Source: Microplitis mediator (Eukaryota > Arthropoda > Insecta > Hymenoptera > Braconidae). From it: a DNA stretch of 64,000 bases. Below are positions 62,504 through 64,000 of this stretch, one piece after another. Position 1 is the first letter of the stretch, and each line of letters opens with the position of its first letter. Where the stretch lies: contig NC_079969.1 in assembly GCF_029852145.1 (NCBI RefSeq), forward strand, positions 26,528,459 to 26,592,458, given 5' to 3'. The notes under the pieces were generated by a model. The model was not told the origin of the DNA. It saw only the letters and a program-made list of their open reading frames with translations, and made no database searches. The position numbers and the translations under genes are program-made.

Positions 62504-64000
62504 ATGATTGCATTAATTGCAATTTCAGTGAGCTTGCTTGCTAGCACTTTGGCTGCTGGAGTAGGCAAAGCTTGGGAAATATCACCTAATCCACATGCCG
62601 AAATCACAACACATCCAACATGGCCACGATTAGATTTATCGGCCTTTGAAATAAGAAGTGTCAGCGGAGTTGGTCATTTGGCTTCACGTGAAAATCTTCC
62701 GCCTGTTAAAATTCAAGAAGAAGCGCCGAAAAATCGCGAGGATATTGAGACGTCAACTGAAGAATCTGGTGAAAATCGCGTAGCCAAGGAAATTGAGGAC
62801 ATGGAAAACGATTATTTCAGCCCGGAAATCATTTACGATCATCCGATTTTTAAGGGGGTTAATAAAAATTCACGGAAAGACGTTGAAATGCTACCGGGTC
62901 CTTGGGAGAAAACTAGATCACACAGGACAGGTAGAAAGCGTGGATACTGCCCAGACAGTAATGACGACGTAGAAAATATATCTGTCGATCGGGATCATTT
63001 GCGAGTCCGCCGAGATGTTGAAGAAAAGGAAATGGAAAAAATATCGGGAACTAAAAATGTACGAGAGCCGCGTCTGAGTGCTTCGGAGTCTTGGTCCAAG
63101 CAGCCATTGGCGGTTGAATTTCGTCATCATACTAATTTAGAAGGAAGTTCTAGTGGAAGTGAAATTGACGCATCAAGATCGTCCCTACGAAGTAATCAGG
63201 CTCCACAGGTTGCTTTCGTTACGGCGAATCGAAGAAATTTTGAGTCTAGAGAATCTCGAGATTTGCCTCTTCCTAGAGATTTACCAATGCCACGAGACCT
63301 GCCGATGTCTAGATCCTTCGACGATATTCCTTATCGCAATAGTCTTCGCGATAGAGATCTAGATTCACCGTATTCGCGAGGTTATTATTATCCAGACCAC
63401 TTTAGAACAGAACGTGATTATTTTGTCAGAGGAGTTAATGAGCCCGCAGCCTTTTCTATGGACCGTTATCGCATTGAAGACTATGATATGTACCGAAATC
63501 GGCCTACACCGAAGCCAAAAAGAATAATTTACTATGCTACACTACCTGAGATCGTTCGCAAGCCGGTAGATCTTCGTACGTTTGCAAGACCTTATGACAG
63601 CGTCAGCAAAGCCTCGATTCCAGTGATGACGCGTGACCGGTACCACAAGAGGATGCCTGCCATGATGGACAGAGACAGTGATCCGAGGTATCAGTATCGA
63701 AATTATCAGGGATACAATTCTTATGACCCGTATGTCAAGAGATCGAGTTTTATTGATTATTCTTATGCTCCTTTTAATGAGAGATTGGAGGAAGATCGGT
63801 ATCAAGATCAAGATTTAGACCATGCGAGCTACAAAGAAGCCCCTGAAACAAAGGAAGAGTCGAGCAAACCGGCACCTGGAGTTGAAGCTAGACAAGAACA
63901 AGATAAAGCGCCTTGGCCAGTGCAAATTGGAACGGAGATAAATGTCAAAGAGAATCAAAGAGTTTCTGGGAGAAAAGTATTTGGACAGTATCCGGCTTAT
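62504..64000 (+). CDS. secreted, dibasic-rich protein, 3' end outside the window
   Basis: An open frame of 499 codons runs from an ATG five bases after a TTTTTTAG acceptor (exon start 62499) to the window edge. The first 20 residues (M-I-A-L-I-A-I-S-V-S-L-L-A-S-T-L-A-A-G-V) are a clear signal peptide. The rest is hydrophilic and rich in Arg, Asp, Tyr and Pro, with several mono- and dibasic sites: G-R-K-R at about 146-149, V-R-R-D, H-K-R-M and V-K-R-S. A short repeat L-P-x-P-R-D-L-P-M-x-R lies near residue 255. It could be a processed prohormone or an extracellular matrix/cuticle protein; only one Cys is seen. Not recognised. Confidence 0.8.
   Translation, partial: MIALIAISVSLLASTLAAGVGKAWEISPNPHAEITTHPTWPRLDLSAFEIRSVSGVGHLASRENLPPVKIQEEAPKNREDIETSTEESGENRVAKEIEDMENDYFSPEIIYDHPIFKGVNKNSRKDVEMLPGPWEKTRSHRTGRKRGYCPDSNDDVENISVDRDHLRVRRDVEEKEMEKISGTKNVREPRLSASESWSKQPLAVEFRHHTNLEGSSSGSEIDASRSSLRSNQAPQVAFVTANRRNFESRESRDLPLPRDLPMPRDLPMSRSFDDIPYRNSLRDRDLDSPYSRGYYYPDHFRTERDYFVRGVNEPAAFSMDRYRIEDYDMYRNRPTPKPKRIIYYATLPEIVRKPVDLRTFARPYDSVSKASIPVMTRDRYHKRMPAMMDRDSDPRYQYRNYQGYNSYDPYVKRSSFIDYSYAPFNERLEEDRYQDQDLDHASYKEAPETKEESSKPAPGVEARQEQDKAPWPVQIGTEINVKENQRVSGRKVFGQYPAY

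Noticed and set aside
1..64000. Integrated viral or polydnavirus-type genes, expected in some parasitoid wasps
   Set aside because: No capsid, envelope, polymerase or typical virulence-gene frames are visible; mobile DNA here is short and non-coding.

Overview
The window is AT-rich eukaryotic nuclear DNA from an insect, most likely a hymenopteran such as a parasitoid wasp. The evidence is spliced genes with GT-AG introns, an insect-type goosecoid, an insect-type trehalose-6-phosphate synthase fused to a phosphatase domain, and very dense short non-autonomous transposons in introns and spacers. The order Hymenoptera is an inference; 'insect' is firm.

Layout. 1-9.6 kb: no supported gene, only repeats. 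10.0-13.3 kb (+): a fast-evolving protein of about 1018 aa with two apparently related, degenerate papain-fold-like domains separated by an acidic repeat; I cannot name it. 15.25-19.0 kb (-): goosecoid, three exons rebuilt completely, flanked by large non-coding spacers (13.4-15.2 and 19.0-29.4 kb) as expected for a developmental regulator. 29.5-36.7 kb (-): trehalose-6-phosphate synthase, seven coding exons, 804 aa. 40.7-42.7 kb (-): eIF3k, 218 aa. 42.95-43.99 kb: a tandem satellite-like array. 44.7-47.2 kb (+): ethanolaminephosphotransferase 1 (SELENOI family), ending at a UGA where vertebrate relatives carry selenocysteine. 49.8-51.4 kb (-): CHCHD7. 52.0-55.0 kb (-): PPP2R3C. 56.9-58.5 kb (+): ZMYND10. 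58.6-60.3 kb (-): RpS12, with a box C/D snoRNA in its last intron that looks like SNORD100. 62.5-64.0 kb (+): the 5' part of a secreted, dibasic-rich protein that runs off the window.

From 40 kb onwards the genes are mainly housekeeping (translation, phospholipid synthesis, mitochondrial import, phosphatase, ribosome) plus one ciliary gene. Most have small exons with all splice phases closing exactly, so the models are strong. Promoter-proximal motifs fit the gene classes: a DRE at eIF3k, an NRF-1 palindrome upstream of PPP2R3C, an RFX X-box plus forkhead motif at ZMYND10, and an oligopyrimidine start at RpS12.

The other theme is MITE activity. At least six short inverted-repeat families are present; several copies have perfect 8-9 bp target-site duplications, and many are nested in one another. 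The best candidates for something undescribed are the two-domain papain-fold-like protein at 10-13 kb, the UGA relic in EPT1 and the Mutator-like MITE family 'A' (about 20 copies here).
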